This document shows, piece after piece, positions 1-8,499 of a stretch of DNA of 64,000 nt. Position 1 is the first letter of the stretch. Every line of letters begins with the position of its first letter. A model generated the notes under the pieces. The model was not told where the DNA came from. It was given only the letters and a program-made list of their open reading frames with translations, and made no database searches. Position numbers and translations under genes: made by a program. This DNA comes from Microbacterium sp. Marseille-Q6648 (lineage in GTDB: Bacteria; Actinomycetota; Actinomycetes; Actinomycetales; Microbacteriaceae), in NCBI RefSeq assembly GCF_943181415.1, contig NZ_CALPBZ010000003.1, positions 248,001 to 312,000 of the forward strand, in the 5' to 3' direction.

Positions 1-1258
1 CCAGGCCGTACTCGGTGTCGTTGGCGATGCGGACGGCGTCCTCCTCGCCCTCGAAGGGCACGATCGCGAGCACCGGTCCGAAGATCTCCTCGCGCAGGAT
101 GTCGCTTCCCGGCTGCACGTCGGTCACCACGGTCGGCTCGTAGAAGGTCCCCGGTCCGTCGACGGCGCTTCCGCCGGTGCGGACGCTCGCGCCCCGCGAG
201 ACGGCGTCGCCCACGAGCGAGGCGGCCTTGTCGACGGCGGCGGCGTTGATGAGCGGTCCGATCGCGACCCCGTCCTCGGTGCCGCGGCCGATCTTCATGG
301 CCTGCACGCGCTCGGTGACCCGCCGGGCGAACTCGTCGGCGACCGATCGCTGCACGATGAAGCGGTTGGCGGCAGTGCACGCCTGACCGATGTTGCGGAA
401 CTTCGCCAGCATCGCGCCGTCGACCGCCTTGTCGAGGTCGGCGTCCTCGAACACGACGAACGGGGCGTTGCCGCCGAGCTCCATCGAGGTGCGCAGCACC
501 CCCTGAGCGGCCTGCTCGAGAAGGCGCTGCCCCACCCCGGTCGAGCCGGTGAACGACAGCTTCCGCAGGCGCGGGTCGCGGATGATCGGCTCCGACACGG
601 CGCCCGAGGTCGAGGTGGTGAAGACGTTCACCACACCGGCCGGGAGCCCCGCATCCTCGAGGAGCTTTGCGAAGTAGAGGGTGGTCAGCGGCGTGAGCTC
701 GGCCGGCTTGATCACGACGGTGCACCCGGCGGCGAGCGCCGGGGCGATCTTGCGGGTCGCCATGGCGAGGGGGAAGTTCCACGGCGTGATGAGGAAGCAG
801 GGCCCGACCGGGTGCTGCGAGACGATCATGCGGCCGGTGCCCTCGGGGTTCGGGCCGTAGCGTCCATGGACGCGCGCGGTCTCTTCACTGAACCACCGCA
901 GGAACTCGCCGCCGTAGGCGACCTCGCCGCGCGCTTCGGCGAGGGGCTTGCCCATCTCGATCGTCATCAGCAGCGCGAAGTCCTCTTTGCGCTCCTGCAG
1001 CAGGTCGAAGGCCCGGCGGAGGATCTCGGCGCGTTCGCGGGCCGGCGTCGCCGCCCACGCCGGGAACGCCTCGGTCGCCGCATCCAGCGCCGCGGTGCCG
1101 TCATCGGCGGACGCGTCGGCGATCGTCTTCACGACCGCGCCGGTGGCCGGGTCGGACACCGTCAGCGTTCTCCCCCCGGATGCCGGCCGCCACTGGCCGC
1201 CGATGTACAGTCCGTCGGGAACCCGTGCCAGCAGTTCGGTCTCACGGTTGTCGGTCAC
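1..1258 (-). CDS. gabD: NAD(P)-dependent succinate-semialdehyde dehydrogenase, partial
   Basis: This aldehyde dehydrogenase runs off the left edge, so its C-terminus is missing. The GTG start at 1258 is preceded by an AGGAG ribosome site. The visible part has the ALDH hallmarks: TPWNFP of the cofactor fold, SFTGST, the MELGGNAPF segment carrying the general-base Glu, and GQACTAANR carrying the nucleophilic Cys. The NAPF and QACTAANR variants are those of the GabD (succinate-semialdehyde) branch. It is the last gene of a minus-strand set behind the transporter (3288-4676) and hydroxylase (1346-3277). HpaI, encoded nearby on the plus strand, releases pyruvate and succinate semialdehyde, so oxidation of the semialdehyde to succinate would finish the pathway. 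That role is inferred from family and context. Confidence 0.88.
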   Translation of the reverse strand, partial: MTDNRETELLARVPDGLYIGGQWRPASGGRTLTVSDPATGAVVKTIADASADDGTAALDAATEAFPAWAATPARERAEILRRAFDLLQERKEDFALLMTIEMGKPLAEARGEVAYGGEFLRWFSEETARVHGRYGPNPEGTGRMIVSQHPVGPCFLITPWNFPLAMATRKIAPALAAGCTVVIKPAELTPLTTLYFAKLLEDAGLPAGVVNVFTTSTSGAVSEPIIRDPRLRKLSFTGSTGVGQRLLEQAAQGVLRTSMELGGNAPFVVFEDADLDKAVDGAMLAKFRNIGQACTAANRFIVQRSVADEFARRVTERVQAMKIGRGTEDGVAIGPLINAAAVDKAASLVGDAVSRGASVRTGGSAVDGPGTFYEPTVVTDVQPGSDILREEIFGPVLAIVPFEGEEDAVRIANDTEYGL

Positions 1259-1277
1259 GGGGTTCTCCTCGTCCACC

Positions 1278-1293
1278 GGATGCCGCGGCATCC
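1278..1293. terminator. GGATGCCG/CGGCATCC palindrome
   Basis: A perfect 16-base palindrome, GGATGCCG followed directly by CGGCATCC, lies in the 87-bp gap between the hydroxylase stop and the gabD start. It can fold into a hairpin only with the tip unpaired, and no T-tract follows. It may attenuate read-through or simply reflect the octamer enrichment of this genome. Confidence 0.35.
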
Positions 1294-1345
1294 GCTCTCG
1301 ATTGACTCTCGGGGCCATTGTGCCCCGCGGCCGCCGGGGCAGCCG

Positions 1346-3277
1346 CTATACGCGGTGTACATCGCGTGCGGCGGCATCGCCCGAACGGCGGACCTGTCGC
1401 AGGGCTCCCGCGAAGAAGTCCGCTAGCTCGTCGGTGGCCTCCAGCGGCAGCACCGCCGCGACGTACTGGTCGGGGCGGACCACCACCACAGCGCCGTCGC
1501 GCGATATGCCGCGCTCGGCGAAGATGTCCACGTCACGCCACCCGTCTGCGCCGGCGGCGAAGACCTTCTCCCAGTCGGTGAGTCCGAGAGGGCCCGATCG
1601 CGGGCGGAAGACGTCCGGGACGCGCGAGATGTCGACCTCGTCGAAGGTCTGCTGGTAGACGGCCTTCACGTCGAACACCGCGTCGGCGTCGGCGCCGGCC
1701 GGGGTGTGGCGCGCAAGGGGGGATGCTGAAGAAGCCCACCACTGCGCCCACGCGGTCAGAGCGGAATCCTCCCCCGCGGCGGGAGCGTCGGCGAAGGCGT
1801 AGATCCGCCAGCGGCCGTCGGCGCGCGCGTGATGGCCGAGGTGGATCACGTTGCCGTCGCACACGCGCGTGACCTCGACCGACGCGAACCGCTTGCCGAG
1901 CGGGAAGCCCGTCGCGCGTGCGGCGTGCTGGTCGCCCGAGACGATGGCCGAGGCACCGTATTCGGTCATGAAGCCCGAGGGGAACTCCGCGGTCCCCAGG
2001 TAGTAGTTGGCCAGCTCGGTGGGGTCGGAGATCTCCTCGGGCTTGCGCGCCATCAGAGACGACCACTCGCGGTCGAAGTCGATGAGCTGCTGCGCGACCG
2101 GCTGGCGCTCCGCCGAGTAGGTCTCCAGAAGCGCCTCGGGAGCGAGCCCCGTGAGGACGTGGCCGAGTTTCCAGCCGAGGTTGAAGCCGTCCTGCATCGA
2201 GACGTTCATCCCCTGCCCGGCCTTCGCGCTGTGCGTGTGGCAGGCATCGCCGGTGAGGAAGACGCGCGGCGTCCGGTCGACGCCCTCGGGGACGTCGTCG
2301 AACTTGTCGGTGACGCGGTGGCCGACCTCGTACACGCTGTGCCAGGCGACCTGCTTGACGTCGATCGAGTACGGGTGCAGGATCTCGTTCGCCTTCTCGA
2401 TGATCCGCTCGATCGGCGTCTGCCGAACGCGATGATGGTCGTCCTCGGGCACCTCTCCGAGGTCGATGTACATGCGGCTGAGATAGCCGCCCTCGCGCGG
2501 GATGTGGAGGATGTTGCCGGCCACGGAGTTGATGGCGCACTTGGTCCGCCAGTCCGGGAAGTCGGTGTTGACGAGGACGTCCATGACGCCCCACGCGTGG
2601 GCGGCGAACGCGCCGACGTGGGTGCGACCGATCGCTTCTCGCACACCGCTGCGGGCGCCGTCGCAGCCGACGACGTACTTCGCGCGGATGGTGCGCTCCT
2701 GGCCTTCGCGCTCGCCGGCGGTGTGCCGCACCCGCACCTCCACCGGGTGCTCCCCCGAGTCCGCGACGGTGAGCCCGACGAACTCCACGCCGTAGTCGGG
2801 CACGATCCGGCCGGGGCCGTGCGCGGCCGCTTCGGCGAAGTAGTCCAGCACGCGCGCCTGGTTCACGATCAGGTGTGGGAACTCGCTGATCTTGAACGCG
2901 TAGTCCTCGGTGCGCGCCGTGCGGACGATGCCACGGGGGTCCTCGGGGTCGGGGCCCCAGAAGTTCATGTACGCGATGTTGTAGGCCTCGGCGATGATCC
3001 GCTCCGCGAACCCGAAGGCCTGGAACGTCTCGACGCTGCGCGGCTGGATGCCGTCGGCCTGCCCGAGCACCAGGCGTCCGTCCCGCTTCTCGATGACGCG
3101 GGTGGTGACGTCGGGGAACTGCGACATCTGCGCGGCCAGGAGCATGCCGGCCGGGCCCGACCCGACGATGAGCACGTCGGTGGTGTCCGGCAGGTCCTCG
3201 GGCCGGTCGACCCCTGTCCCCGCCGCGGGCAGGACCGTGGGATCGCCCGAGACGTAGCCGTGGTGATGGAACTGCAT
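1346..3277 (-). CDS. FAD-dependent aromatic monooxygenase, MobA/phenol hydroxylase family
   Basis: This 643-residue single-component flavin hydroxylase would use NAD(P)H and O2 to add an ortho hydroxyl to a phenolic acid. The FAD-binding GxGxxG is at residues 39-44, the DG motif GCDGARS at 204-210, and the GD motif with GDACHTHSAKAGQGMN at 343-358. A C-terminal thioredoxin-like domain is typical of the phenol hydroxylase branch. From the opening MQFHHHG onward it resembles 3-hydroxybenzoate 4-hydroxylase (MobA) as I recall it. Because it is divergent from a homoprotocatechuate cleavage operon, the physiological substrate may instead be 3- or 4-hydroxyphenylacetate; sequence alone does not decide. 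No hpaB/hpaC-type two-component hydroxylase is present. ATG at 3277 follows a GAGGGG site, 10 nt after the transporter gene. Confidence 0.85.
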   Translation of the reverse strand: MQFHHHGYVSGDPTVLPAAGTGVDRPEDLPDTTDVLIVGSGPAGMLLAAQMSQFPDVTTRVIEKRDGRLVLGQADGIQPRSVETFQAFGFAERIIAEAYNIAYMNFWGPDPEDPRGIVRTARTEDYAFKISEFPHLIVNQARVLDYFAEAAAHGPGRIVPDYGVEFVGLTVADSGEHPVEVRVRHTAGEREGQERTIRAKYVVGCDGARSGVREAIGRTHVGAFAAHAWGVMDVLVNTDFPDWRTKCAINSVAGNILHIPREGGYLSRMYIDLGEVPEDDHHRVRQTPIERIIEKANEILHPYSIDVKQVAWHSVYEVGHRVTDKFDDVPEGVDRTPRVFLTGDACHTHSAKAGQGMNVSMQDGFNLGWKLGHVLTGLAPEALLETYSAERQPVAQQLIDFDREWSSLMARKPEEISDPTELANYYLGTAEFPSGFMTEYGASAIVSGDQHAARATGFPLGKRFASVEVTRVCDGNVIHLGHHARADGRWRIYAFADAPAAGEDSALTAWAQWWASSASPLARHTPAGADADAVFDVKAVYQQTFDEVDISRVPDVFRPRSGPLGLTDWEKVFAAGADGWRDVDIFAERGISRDGAVVVVRPDQYVAAVLPLEATDELADFFAGALRQVRRSGDAAARDVHRV

Positions 3278-3287
3278 GGGGTTCCCC

Positions 3288-4676
3288 TCAGGCCTTCGAC
3301 AGGCCGTAGACGGGGCTCTTCGCCTGCTCGGCCTCGTGGTCGGGCCCGAGCGGGATGCCGCTGCGGTCGCGCAGCAGCAGCGTTCCGATGAGTCCCAGCA
3401 CCGTCATCCCGGCCAGGTACCACGTGACGGCGTCGGTCGATCCGGTCGCTTGCACGAGGGCCTGTGCGATCGTGGGGGCGAAGGCCCCGCCGAGGATGGC
3501 GCCGATCGCGTACGAGATCGAGACCCCCGAGAAGCGGATCGAAGCGGGGAAGAGCTCGGTGTACAGCGCGGCCTGGGGGCCGTAGGTGAATCCCAGACCG
3601 ACGGTGAGGATCACCAGGCCGACGGTGAGCATACCGATGCTGCCGCTGTTGACCAGGGGGAAGAGCAGGAACACGCCCACCAGCTGCAGGCCCCACCCGA
3701 TGAGGTAGGTGGTGCGACGGCCGATGCGGTCCGACAGCCATCCGGCGACCCAGGTGAAGACCAGCCACGACACCGCCGACAGAGTGACGGCACCCAGGAC
3801 ATCCGCGGTCGCGAAGCCGAGCGATCCGTTGGGATCGGTGGCGTAGCGCTGGATGTAGCCGCCGGTGGTCATGTAGCCGACGGCGTTGTTGCCCGCGAAG
3901 ACGAGCGCGGCGACGACCACCAGCAGTGCGTGGCGGCGGAACAGCTGCACGATCGGCATCCGGGTCTTCTCCTTGCGCTCGCTCAGCTCGGCGAACACCG
4001 GGCTCTCCTCGACGCGTCGGCGGACGTAGTAGCCGACGAGGATCAGCACGACGCTCAGCAGGAACGGCACACGCCAGCCCCACTCGAGGAACGCTTCGCC
4101 CGGGGCGAGGAGGGCCATCAGCCCCATGACGCCCGAAGCGAGCAGGAGACCCAGCGGCACGCCGATCTGGGGCGAGGCGCCGAACAGCCCGCGCTTGGCG
4201 TTCGGGGCGTGCTCGACGGCCATGAGGACCGCGCCGCCCCACTCGCCGCCCGCGGAGATCCCCTGGAGGATCCGCAGCACGATCAGCAGGATGGGAGCCG
4301 CGATGCCGATGGCGGCGTAGGTCGGAAGCAGGCCGACGAGGGTCGTCGCGACGCCCATCAGGATCAGTGTCAGCATGAGGACGATGCGACGGCCGTAACG
4401 GTCGCCGAGGTGGCCCGCCAGGAAGGCGCCGAGCGGGCGGAACAGGAAGCTGAGGCCGACCGTGAGGAACGCGAGGATCTGCGCGAAGCCCTCGCCCGCC
4501 GGTGCGAAGAACAGCTGGCCGAACACGAGCCCGGCCGCCGAAGAGTAGATGAAGAAGTCGTACCACTCGACCGTGGTGCCCACCACCGTGGCGAAGACGA
4601 CGCGACGCTGATCCTTGCTGGCGGCGATCGTGCCGGTGGGGGTGAAGCCCGCTTTCGCGGTGGGGGGTGTGCTCAT
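3288..4676 (-). CDS. MFS metabolite:proton symporter (MHS family), probable aromatic acid uptake
   Basis: This 462-residue integral membrane protein has about twelve hydrophobic helices and the MFS loop motif DRYGRR between helices 2 and 3. The pattern around WYDFFIYSSAAG near the first helix is typical of the metabolite:H+ symporter (ShiA/ProP-like) family. It is the first gene of the minus-strand arm and sits directly before the aromatic hydroxylase, so uptake of the arylacetate or benzoate substrate across the cytoplasmic membrane is the likely job. The exact substrate is not readable from sequence. Transcription would start in the 125-bp divergent region shared with the plus-strand hpa genes. 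Confidence 0.82.
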   Translation of the reverse strand: MSTPPTAKAGFTPTGTIAASKDQRRVVFATVVGTTVEWYDFFIYSSAAGLVFGQLFFAPAGEGFAQILAFLTVGLSFLFRPLGAFLAGHLGDRYGRRIVLMLTLILMGVATTLVGLLPTYAAIGIAAPILLIVLRILQGISAGGEWGGAVLMAVEHAPNAKRGLFGASPQIGVPLGLLLASGVMGLMALLAPGEAFLEWGWRVPFLLSVVLILVGYYVRRRVEESPVFAELSERKEKTRMPIVQLFRRHALLVVVAALVFAGNNAVGYMTTGGYIQRYATDPNGSLGFATADVLGAVTLSAVSWLVFTWVAGWLSDRIGRRTTYLIGWGLQLVGVFLLFPLVNSGSIGMLTVGLVILTVGLGFTYGPQAALYTELFPASIRFSGVSISYAIGAILGGAFAPTIAQALVQATGSTDAVTWYLAGMTVLGLIGTLLLRDRSGIPLGPDHEAEQAKSPVYGLSKA

Positions 4677-4742
4677 CGTCGTGCTCCCGTATGTGTGACG
4701 TCGGTGTCTCGACAGCTCATCCGCCCCTGCTCGGAGCGGTGG

Positions 4743-4771
4743 TTGCCGTCTGGTGCACGATCATATACGAT
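4743..4771 (+). promoter_or_regulatory. Candidate divergent promoter with GntR-type operator
   Basis: On the plus strand TTGCCG (4743-4748) lies 17 bp before TACGAT (4766-4771), a reasonable sigma-70 pair. The -10 element overlaps the near-palindrome ATCATATACGAT (4760-4771, one mismatched pair), which resembles the ATAC-rich operators of GntR/FadR regulators. ATACGA recurs 12 bp later (4777-4782). The GntR gene at 6280-6957 is the obvious candidate ligand. Confidence 0.45.
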
Positions 4772-4801
4772 TTCGGATACGACGCAAGAGCGAGGGAGCT
4801 C

Positions 4802-6283
4802 ATGACCACCGAATCCGCTTCGCAGGACGCCGCCGACCCGAGGTTCGCGATCCTCCCCTGCCGCCCGGGCAAGATCATCGCGGTCCATCTGAGCTACGCA
4901 TCGCGCGCCGATCAGCGGGATCGCCGGCCGGCGAATCCGTCGTACTTCCTCAAGCCCTCCAGCTCCGTCGCACCCTCCGGTGCGACCATCGAGCGCCCGG
5001 CGGGCACCGAGCTGCTCGCGTTCGAGGGCGAGATCGCGCTCGTGATCGGCACACCCGCCCACCGAGTCGCGGCAGCGGCGGCGTGGGACCACGTCGGCTG
5101 GGTCACCGCCGCGAACGACTTCGGCGTGTACGACCTGCGGCAGAACGACAAGGGCTCGAACGTGCGGTCGAAGGGCCGCGACGGCTACACGCCGCTCGGC
5201 CCCGCACTCCTGGAGGCCGCGGGACTGGACCCCGCCGCACTGCGGGTGCGGACGTGGGTCAACGGTGAGCTCGCCCAGGACGCCTCCACCTCGGGTCTCA
5301 TCTTCCCGCTCGCGCAGCTGGTCGCCGACCTGTCCCAGCACGCCACGCTCGAACGCGGCGACGTCATCCTCGCCGGCACGCCCGCGGGCTCATCCGTCGT
5401 CGTCCCCGGCGATGTCGTCGAGGTCGAAGTCGACGCCCCGGGCAAGGCATCGACCGGTCGCCTGATCACCCGCGTCGTCCAGGGGGATGCCGCCTTCGAT
5501 CCGTCGCTGGGGTCGCTGCCCGCCGTCGACGACATCCAGCGCGCGGAGGCGTGGGGCTCCCGCGAGGCGGCGGGACTGCCCGCGCCGGGTCTGTCGGCGC
5601 AGCTGCGCGAGAAGCTCGAGCGCACGCCGGTCGCGGGGCTCTCGCAGCAGCTGCGCAAGCGCGGACTCGACAACGTCACCATCGACGGCGTGCGCCCGCT
5701 GCATCCCGAGCTCAAGCTCGTCGGAACCGCGCGCACACTGCGCTTCGTACCCAACCGCGAGGACCTCTTCGCCTCGCACGGCGGCGGCTACAACGCGCAG
5801 AAGCGCACCTTCGATGCCGTCGGCGAGGGCGAGGTCATCGTGATCGAAGCCCGCGGCGAGGCGGGTTCCGGCACCCTCGGCGACGTCCTCGCGATCCGCG
5901 CCCGCGCGCGCGGGGCCGCCGGCGTGGTCACCGACGGCGGCGTCCGCGATCACGACGCCGTCGCGGCCGTCGGGATGCCGGTCTACACCGTGGGCGCGCA
6001 TCCCGCCGTCCTCGGTCGCAAGCACGTGCCGTGGGACGCCGACATCACCATCGCCTGCGGCGGAACGACGGTGCAGCCCGGCGATGTCATCGTCGGCGAC
6101 GCGGACGGGGTCATCGTGATCCCGCCGGCGCTGGCCGAAGACGTCGCCGACGCCGCCCTGGCGCAGGAGGACGAGGACGCCTGGATCGCCGCCCGGGTGG
6201 CCGAGGGGCACCCGGTGGACGGGCTCTTCCCCCTGAACGCGGAGTGGCGCGCCCGGTACGAGGAGTCGAGGAGCGATCGATGA
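4802..6283 (+). CDS. Fumarylacetoacetate hydrolase-RraA fusion (HpaG-like isomerase/decarboxylase)
   Basis: This 493-residue protein joins two families. Residues 15-225 form an FAH domain with the metal ligands in FEGEIALV (Glu75, Glu77) and ANDF (Asp106), as in HpaG/HpcE isomerases. Residues 275-485 form an RraA/HMG-aldolase-like domain with GGVRDHDAV around 379-387, the Arg-Asp pair of that family. In enterobacteria HpaG has two FAH domains that decarboxylate 5-oxopent-3-ene-1,2,5-tricarboxylate and isomerise the product. Here the second FAH domain is replaced. Since RraA-fold aldolases also decarboxylate oxaloacetate, the C-terminal domain could carry the decarboxylase step; this is inference. 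The start is ATG 4802 with GAGGGA upstream. The stop overlaps the next start as ATGA. Confidence 0.8.
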   Translation: MTTESASQDAADPRFAILPCRPGKIIAVHLSYASRADQRDRRPANPSYFLKPSSSVAPSGATIERPAGTELLAFEGEIALVIGTPAHRVAAAAAWDHVGWVTAANDFGVYDLRQNDKGSNVRSKGRDGYTPLGPALLEAAGLDPAALRVRTWVNGELAQDASTSGLIFPLAQLVADLSQHATLERGDVILAGTPAGSSVVVPGDVVEVEVDAPGKASTGRLITRVVQGDAAFDPSLGSLPAVDDIQRAEAWGSREAAGLPAPGLSAQLREKLERTPVAGLSQQLRKRGLDNVTIDGVRPLHPELKLVGTARTLRFVPNREDLFASHGGGYNAQKRTFDAVGEGEVIVIEARGEAGSGTLGDVLAIRARARGAAGVVTDGGVRDHDAVAAVGMPVYTVGAHPAVLGRKHVPWDADITIACGGTTVQPGDVIVGDADGVIVIPPALAEDVADAALAQEDEDAWIAARVAEGHPVDGLFPLNAEWRARYEESRSDR

Positions 6284-6957
6284 CCGAGACGCAGAGCAAG
6301 TCGCAGGTCGCCTACCACTGGGTCAAGGAGCGCATCGCGGGGCAGCAGTTCACGCCCGGGTATCGCCTGGTGCTCGGCGCGATCGCCGGAGAACTGGACA
6401 TGAGCGTCGTTCCCGTGCGCGAGGCGATCCGGCAGCTCGAGGCCGAGGGACTCGTCACGTTCGAACGCAACGTCGGCGCGCGGGTGTCGATGGTCGACGA
6501 CTCGCAGTACCGGCACTCGATGCAGGCCCTGTCGATCCTCGAGGGCGCCGCCACGGCACTCTCGGCGCGGCGGCTCACGGCCGACGACATCCGCCGGGCA
6601 CGGTCGATCAACGAGCTCATGATCGAGACGCTCCAGCACTTCGACCCGCCCTCGTTCACCAGGCTCAACCACGAGTTCCACGCCGCGCTGTTCGAGAAGT
6701 GCGCCAACCCGAGGATGCTCGAGCTCGTCGAGGCCGAGTGGGCGCGCCTGGGGAACCTGCGGGATTCGACGTTCAGCTTCGTTCCCGGCCGCGCTCAGGA
6801 GTCGGTGCACGAGCACGAGAACATCCTCGCGCTCATCGAGCGCGGCGCTCCTCTCGGCGAGATCGAGAAGGCCGCCCGCCGGCACCGCTCGGCCACTCTC
6901 GACGCCTACATGATCCACGAGCACCCCGACGAGGCCCTCGGCCTCCCGGCCTTCTGA
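6280..6957 (+). CDS. GntR family regulator, FCD subgroup
   Basis: This 225-residue repressor has an N-terminal winged helix (about residues 8-75, with VPVREAIRQLEAEGLV as the recognition helix region) and an all-helical FCD effector domain (about 85-215). The domain retains the LNHEFH and HENILALIERG segments that hold metal and ligand in FadR/VanR-type proteins. It lies inside the operon it presumably controls, between the FAH-RraA fusion (4-nt overlap) and hpaE (20-nt gap), so autoregulation from the 4.75 kb promoter is likely. The inducer would be a pathway acid, but this is not visible in the sequence. Confidence 0.88.
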   Translation: MTETQSKSQVAYHWVKERIAGQQFTPGYRLVLGAIAGELDMSVVPVREAIRQLEAEGLVTFERNVGARVSMVDDSQYRHSMQALSILEGAATALSARRLTADDIRRARSINELMIETLQHFDPPSFTRLNHEFHAALFEKCANPRMLELVEAEWARLGNLRDSTFSFVPGRAQESVHEHENILALIERGAPLGEIEKAARRHRSATLDAYMIHEHPDEALGLPAF

Positions 6958-6977
6958 CGCCCTTTCGAAGGAGAGAA

Positions 6978-8498
6978 ATGACCGACACGACCACGCTCGC
7001 GACGCAGCGGCACGTTCCCGCCGATCTTCCCGAGCACATCCAGCACTACATCGACGGCGCGTTCGTCGATTCCGTCGACGGCGACACCTTCGAGGTGCTC
7101 GACCCGGTGTCGAACGAGACCTACCTGCGCGCAGCCGCCGGCAAGAAGGCCGATGTCGACCGGGCCGTCGCCGCCGCCCGCCGCGCCTTCGTCGATGGGC
7201 CGTGGCCCCGGATGCTGCCGCGGGACCGTTCGCGCGTCCTGAACCGCATCGCCGACATCGTGGAGTCGCGGGACGCGCGTCTGGCGGAGCTGGAGTCGTT
7301 CGACTCGGGCCTGCCGATCACCCAGGCGCTCGGTCAGGCGCGACGCGCGGCCGAGAACTTCCGGTTCTTCGCCGACCTGATCGTCGCGCAGGCCGACGAC
7401 ACCTACAAGGTGCCCGGTCGCCAGATCAACTACGTCAACCGCAAGCCGATCGGGGTCGCCGGGCTCATCACCCCCTGGAACACCCCGTTCATGCTGGAGT
7501 CGTGGAAGCTCGCTCCAGCGCTGGCCACCGGCAACACCGTGGTCCTCAAGCCCGCGGAGTTCACTCCCCTGTCGGCGTCGCTGTGGGCGGGCATCTTCGA
7601 GGAGGCCGGGCTGCCGCAGGGTGTGTTCAACCTCGTCAACGGGCTCGGTGAGGATGCCGGCGACTCGCTCGTCAAGCATCCGGATGTGCCCTTGATCTCG
7701 TTCACCGGCGAGAGCCGCACGGGACAGATCATCTTCGGCAACGCCGCCCCGTTCCTCAAGGGCCTGTCGATGGAGCTCGGCGGCAAGAGCCCCGCCGTCG
7801 TCTTCGCCGACGCCGACCTGGAAGCCGCTATCGATGCGACCATCTTCGGCGTCTTCTCGCTCAACGGCGAGCGCTGCACCGCGGGCTCGCGGATCCTCGT
7901 GGAGCGCTCGGTGTACGACGAGTTCGTGGAGCGCTACGCCGCACAGGCCGAGCGCGTCGTGGTCGGCTACCCGCACGAGCCGGCGACCGAGGTGGGCGCG
8001 CTCGTGCACCCCGAGCACTACGACAAGGTGATGAGCTACATCGAGATCGGAAAGACCGAGGGGCGGCTGGTGGCCGGCGGCGGTCGTCCGGAGGGGTTCG
8101 AGACCGGCAACTTCGTGCGGCCCACCGTGTTCGCCGATGTGAAGCCGGACGCCCGGATCTTCCAGGAGGAGATCTTCGGCCCGGTGGTGGCGATCACGCC
8201 GTTCGACACCGACGACGAGGCCCTCGAGCTGGCCAACGGGGTCACCTACGGACTCGCCGCGTACATCTGGACGAACGACCTCACGCGCGCGCACAACTTC
8301 TCGCAGGCCGTCGAAGCCGGCATGGTCTGGCTGAACTCCAACAACGTCCGCGACCTGCGCACACCGTTCGGTGGCGTCAAGGCCTCGGGGCTCGGGCACG
8401 AGGGCGGCTACCGCTCGATCGACTTCTACACCGACCAGCAGGCCGTGCACATCACGCTCGGCGAGGTCCACAACCCCACGTTCGGCAAGGGAGCCTGA
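6978..8498 (+). CDS. hpaE: 5-carboxymethyl-2-hydroxymuconate semialdehyde dehydrogenase
   Basis: This 506-residue NAD-dependent aldehyde dehydrogenase oxidises the ring-cleavage product of homoprotocatechuate to 5-carboxymethyl-2-hydroxymuconate. The catalytic base Glu266 lies in SMELGGKSP and the nucleophile Cys300 in NGERCTAGSR; the latter run and ITPWNTPFMLESWKLAP near 164-180 match the HpaE/HMSD subgroup. The start at 6978 has a strong GAAGGAGAG site. It is followed directly by hpaD, with the stop at 8498 next to the start at 8500, so the two are almost certainly translationally coupled. Order of genes E-D-H-I supports the assignment over a generic betaine-aldehyde dehydrogenase. Confidence 0.93.
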   Translation: MTDTTTLATQRHVPADLPEHIQHYIDGAFVDSVDGDTFEVLDPVSNETYLRAAAGKKADVDRAVAAARRAFVDGPWPRMLPRDRSRVLNRIADIVESRDARLAELESFDSGLPITQALGQARRAAENFRFFADLIVAQADDTYKVPGRQINYVNRKPIGVAGLITPWNTPFMLESWKLAPALATGNTVVLKPAEFTPLSASLWAGIFEEAGLPQGVFNLVNGLGEDAGDSLVKHPDVPLISFTGESRTGQIIFGNAAPFLKGLSMELGGKSPAVVFADADLEAAIDATIFGVFSLNGERCTAGSRILVERSVYDEFVERYAAQAERVVVGYPHEPATEVGALVHPEHYDKVMSYIEIGKTEGRLVAGGGRPEGFETGNFVRPTVFADVKPDARIFQEEIFGPVVAITPFDTDDEALELANGVTYGLAAYIWTNDLTRAHNFSQAVEAGMVWLNSNNVRDLRTPFGGVKASGLGHEGGYRSIDFYTDQQAVHITLGEVHNPTFGKGA

Positions 8499-8499
8499 C

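Noticed and set aside
3276-4805. A 509-codon plus-strand frame across the MFS transporter
   Set aside because: It is antisense to a clear membrane transporter and its composition is Glu/Asp/Arg/Gln-rich, as expected from reverse-complemented hydrophobic codons.
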